From Amycolatopsis orientalis DSM 43388 (lineage in GTDB: Bacteria; Actinomycetota; Actinomycetes; Mycobacteriales; Pseudonocardiaceae): 64,000 bases of DNA. Shown here piece by piece: positions 61,659-64,000 of this stretch. Numbering within the stretch: position 1 is the first letter of the stretch; every line of letters begins with the position of its first letter. The stretch is taken from NCBI RefSeq assembly GCF_000411975.1, contig NZ_ASXG01000026.1, forward strand, positions 1 to 64,000, read 5' to 3'. Below the pieces are notes generated by a model. It worked only from the letters and a program-made list of their open reading frames with translations, did no database searches and was not told the DNA's origin. Made by a program: the position numbers and the translations under genes.

Positions 61659-63013
61659 CGGGCCCGCTCCGGGCGTGCTGCCAGCCCGGTCGCCGCGGCC
61701 AGGACGCCCGCCCCGGCCAGCACCGCGAGCGCGGCCGGTTCGCCGCCGGTGTGCAGGCACAGTGTCACCAGCGCCACGCCGAGCGCCGTCCCCAGTCCGC
61801 GCGCCATGTTCACCAGTCCTCCTCCGGTGGCCGACATCCGCGCCGGGATCGCGCTCATGACAGCCGAGTTGTTGGCTGGAATGAACACTCCCAGACCGAG
61901 CCCGGCCACCACCAGCGACACGCCCACCTCCCAAGGAGCGGACGCCGGCCCCAGCGCCGCGCATCCGGCCGCCGCGACGAGCGCGCCCAGCACGGTCCGC
62001 CCGCGGGAACCGAGCCGCTTCGGCAGCACCCGGTCGGCCAGCACCGCCGCCACCGCGAACCCGGCGGGGAGACAGGTCAGCACCGCGCCGGTCCCGCCCG
62101 CCGTGCCGAGGACCTGCGGCAGCAACGTCAACGGCCCGAACAACACGAGGTATCCGCACAGCGCCCCGGCCAGCCCGAGCGAAACCACCGGCGGCCGCAG
62201 CACCGACAGCTGCAGAATCGGGCTGCTCGCCGCCTTTTCCCGCAGCACGAACCCGATCGCCGCGCCCACCGTCGCCGCGGCCAGCGCGATCAGCAGCCAT
62301 CCCGGCATCTCCAGCCCGGACACCCCGGAAATCACCAGCAGCAACGCCGTCGACGCGGTCGCCAGCAACCCGACCCCGGCCCCGTCGAACCGGCCGAGCG
62401 GCGTGCGCTCGCGAGTGCGCGGCAGCAAGTAGCGCCCGGCGATCAGCCCGGCCAGCCCGACCGGCGCGTTGACCAGGAACACCCACCGCCAGCCGACCGT
62501 GTCGACCAACAGCCCGCCCACCGCGGGGCCGAGCGCGAGCCCGAGCGCCTGCGCCGCCGCCTGCACCCCGAGCGCGGCGCGCGCCCGATCCTCGCGCACG
62601 CTGCGCACCACCAGCGCGACGCTGTTGGCCTGCAACATCGCCGCCCCGATCGCCTGCACGACCCGGAACGCGACCAGCCACCCGAGCGTCGGCGCGAGGC
62701 CGCACGCCACCGACGCGACGGTGAAGACGCCGAACCCCTGCACGTAAGTGAGCTTCCGCCCGACCGCGTCCGCGACCCGCCCGACCGCGGCCAGCAACCC
62801 CACCAGCGCGAGCAGATACGCCAGCGACACCCATTGGACGGCCGCCAGCGGAGCCCCGTACTCGTGCTGCAACGCGGGAAAGGTGAGTGTGACGATGCTG
62901 GCGTCGAGCTGCCCCATGAACGCCCCGAAACACACCGCGCCAACGGCGAACCACCCGGCTTTCGGATGCTCCCGCACCACCGCCGGCCGAGCCCGCTCCA
63001 GGCCGATCGTCAC
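61655..63013 (-). CDS. MFS drug efflux transporter (14-TM type)
   Basis: A protein of 452 residues with about 14 TMs. ASIVTLTFPALQHEYGAPLAAVQWV near residue 40 and VGRVADAVGRKLTYVQG are DHA2-like motifs. GTG 63013. The operon with the MarR gene suggests drug-induced derepression. Confidence 0.91.
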   Translation of the reverse strand: MTIGLERARPAVVREHPKAGWFAVGAVCFGAFMGQLDASIVTLTFPALQHEYGAPLAAVQWVSLAYLLALVGLLAAVGRVADAVGRKLTYVQGFGVFTVASVACGLAPTLGWLVAFRVVQAIGAAMLQANSVALVVRSVREDRARAALGVQAAAQALGLALGPAVGGLLVDTVGWRWVFLVNAPVGLAGLIAGRYLLPRTRERTPLGRFDGAGVGLLATASTALLLVISGVSGLEMPGWLLIALAAATVGAAIGFVLREKAASSPILQLSVLRPPVVSLGLAGALCGYLVLFGPLTLLPQVLGTAGGTGAVLTCLPAGFAVAAVLADRVLPKRLGSRGRTVLGALVAAAGCAALGPASAPWEVGVSLVVAGLGLGVFIPANNSAVMSAIPARMSATGGGLVNMARGLGTALGVALVTLCLHTGGEPAALAVLAGAGVLAAATGLAARPERAR

Positions 63014-63031
63014 TGCCGCCTCCCGCTCGAT

Positions 63032-63050
63032 TAGTTCTGTTACAGAACTA
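63032..63050. promoter_or_regulatory. MarR-type operator, perfect palindrome
   Basis: TAGTTCTGT-T-ACAGAACTA is a perfect 9-base-arm palindrome 19 bp before the MFS start. It fits a MarR dimer. A further short palindrome TGTACGTACA lies at 63061-63070. Confidence 0.82.
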
Positions 63051-63212
63051 CTATACGGGATGTACGTACATATGACAGCCCTTGGATTGTGACGTTTGCC
63101 TGAGCGATGAGATGAGATAGGTCGACCGCCGAGTTAACTGGAAGCAAAAGCATCGACCTGACCGGAGCGCTGGGCAAGCCGGCGGTCATCGACTGCCCGC
63201 ATGTTCCGACAC

Positions 63213-63251
63213 TTGGCGACACAGGTCGCCAAGGACGGAAAATGTATAATA
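63213..63251 (+). promoter_or_regulatory. Palindrome and TATAAT box before the last gene
   Basis: TTGGCGAC-ACAG-GTCGCCAA (63213-63232) is a perfect 8-base inverted repeat. TATAAT follows at 63246-63251, a consensus minus-10 box unusual in this DNA. Together they look like a regulated promoter for the downstream hydrolase. The 390 bp from 63014 to 63406 otherwise hold no clear gene. Confidence 0.55.
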
Positions 63252-63406
63252 TTCTCAAGGTCGCCCGACAGGCACGGAGGTCGGCAGATGAAGCCCGGAT
63301 GCTTGCCCGCCCGCGGCCGGAACCCGCACCGCCCGTGGGAAGACGCCGTTCCGGCCAGCGTTCTCCCCGGCAGAGCAGCACCGCTCCGACGACCCGTCTC
63401 CGGCTC

Positions 63407-64000
63407 GTGACCGCCGAGCAGCCGGGCGCGACCGAGTACCTGGTCGGCTCATGGCCGGGACAGCTGCGCGTCACCAGGTACCCGCGTGAGGACGCCCCGC
63501 GCGTGGTGTTCCTGCACGGCGGTTCGCACACCCGGGCGTGCTGGTCCTCGACCCCGGACCGGCGCGCAGGCTGGGCGCCGCAGTTCGCCGCGAGCGGTTA
63601 CGACGTGCATATCGTCGACTACATCGACATCGGCCGGTCGTATCCGGTCTTGGAACGCACCGCCGAGGAAGTCCTCGACGGGCTGGCCGCGCTGCTGCGG
63701 CGGATCGGTCCGGCCGCGCTCGTCGGGCACAGCCTGGGCGGCGGGCTGGCGATCAAAGCGACCGAGCGAGTGCCCGATCTTGTCGAAGCCGCGGTGCTGC
63801 TGGCCCCGGCGTCGGTGGAGGTCCGCAACCCGGGCGTCCTGCCCGCGCGGGCCGGCGAGGCCGCGATCCTCCCTCGCGAAGTGGCGGTCGAATACCTCGC
63901 CAACGCTCCGAAGTTCCCGAAGGCCGACCTCGAAGCCTGGCTCGCCACCCTGGTCTCCTACAGTCCGCACCTGCGCAACGCCGGTTCCGGAGCGACGCCG
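63407..64000 (+). CDS. Alpha/beta hydrolase, cut by window end
   Basis: At least 198 residues, open at the right edge. FLHGGSHTRACW is the oxyanion region near residue 36, the fold continues DYIDIGRS, and the nucleophile elbow is GHSLGGG near 108. The rest of the triad lies outside the window. GTG 63407 fits the domain start. An in-frame ATG at 63242 with AAGGA upstream would add 55 Arg-rich residues and run through the TATAAT, so I prefer the shorter form. Confidence 0.78.
   Translation, partial: MTAEQPGATEYLVGSWPGQLRVTRYPREDAPRVVFLHGGSHTRACWSSTPDRRAGWAPQFAASGYDVHIVDYIDIGRSYPVLERTAEEVLDGLAALLRRIGPAALVGHSLGGGLAIKATERVPDLVEAAVLLAPASVEVRNPGVLPARAGEAAILPREVAVEYLANAPKFPKADLEAWLATLVSYSPHLRNAGSGATP

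Overview
The window is high-GC DNA with dense, often overlapping genes, many GTG starts and little non-coding space. The gene content points to an actinomycete of the Pseudonocardiaceae, most likely Amycolatopsis or a close relative (inference). It includes a mycofactocin cluster, an NDMA-type alcohol dehydrogenase, SigC- and ShbA/SigD-like ECF sigma factors, F420-type luciferase-like oxidoreductases, a class A beta-lactamase and MprAB-like two-component genes. No rRNA, tRNA, CRISPR array, prophage or transposase was seen.

Layout. 1-4781: a CGGCTT hexanucleotide array, a SigC-like sigma factor divergent from a zinc-finger membrane anti-sigma factor, a C-rich repeat region, and a DUF5134/PepSY membrane pair. 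4904-13279: mycofactocin genes in the order mftA-B-C-E-SDR-F-D, closed by a hairpin, then an opposing aldehyde dehydrogenase and NDMA-type alcohol dehydrogenase. These would together make the redox cofactor and two or three enzymes likely to use it. 13356-21622: MBL hydrolase, alpha/beta hydrolase, DUF2231 membrane protein, MprAB-like pair, SnoaL-like, WYL and MerR regulators, an HTH protein and an S4 RNA-binding protein. 21623-28455: a ctaD-type oxidase subunit with small membrane proteins, a YaaH-like transporter, a cation/proton antiporter and a DHA2 efflux pump. 28681-36004: a frameshifted FUSC transporter, an XRE regulator remnant, ShbA-like sigma, STAS protein, a secreted trypsin-like protease and a 16-codon ORF. 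36050-41131: a cell-wall module (serine hydrolase, LysR, class A beta-lactamase coupled to a VanY-type peptidase) and twin lipoproteins with identical ECF-type promoter boxes. 41172-54595: mixed metabolism, LexA-like protein, Bcr/CflA pump, GH92 mannosidase, peptidoglycan-binding protein, oxidoreductases and a TetR/SDR pair. 54608-60753: a LacI-controlled NCS1 permease, C45 acyltransferase-type hydrolase, YtcJ-like amidohydrolase and F420-type monooxygenase, which look like a catabolic operon for an unidentified amide. 61200-64000: a MarR/MFS pair and an alpha/beta hydrolase cut by the window end.

The most unusual signal is not a gene. At most of the larger gaps the DNA just beyond a stop codon holds degenerate copies of that gene's own last 20-85 bases, stop codon included (2356-2538, 28681-28967, 33551-34077, 60838-61260). 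Similar short-period repeats have expanded in frame inside the PepSY protein. I call these gene-tail echoes and rank them as the leading candidate for something undescribed.
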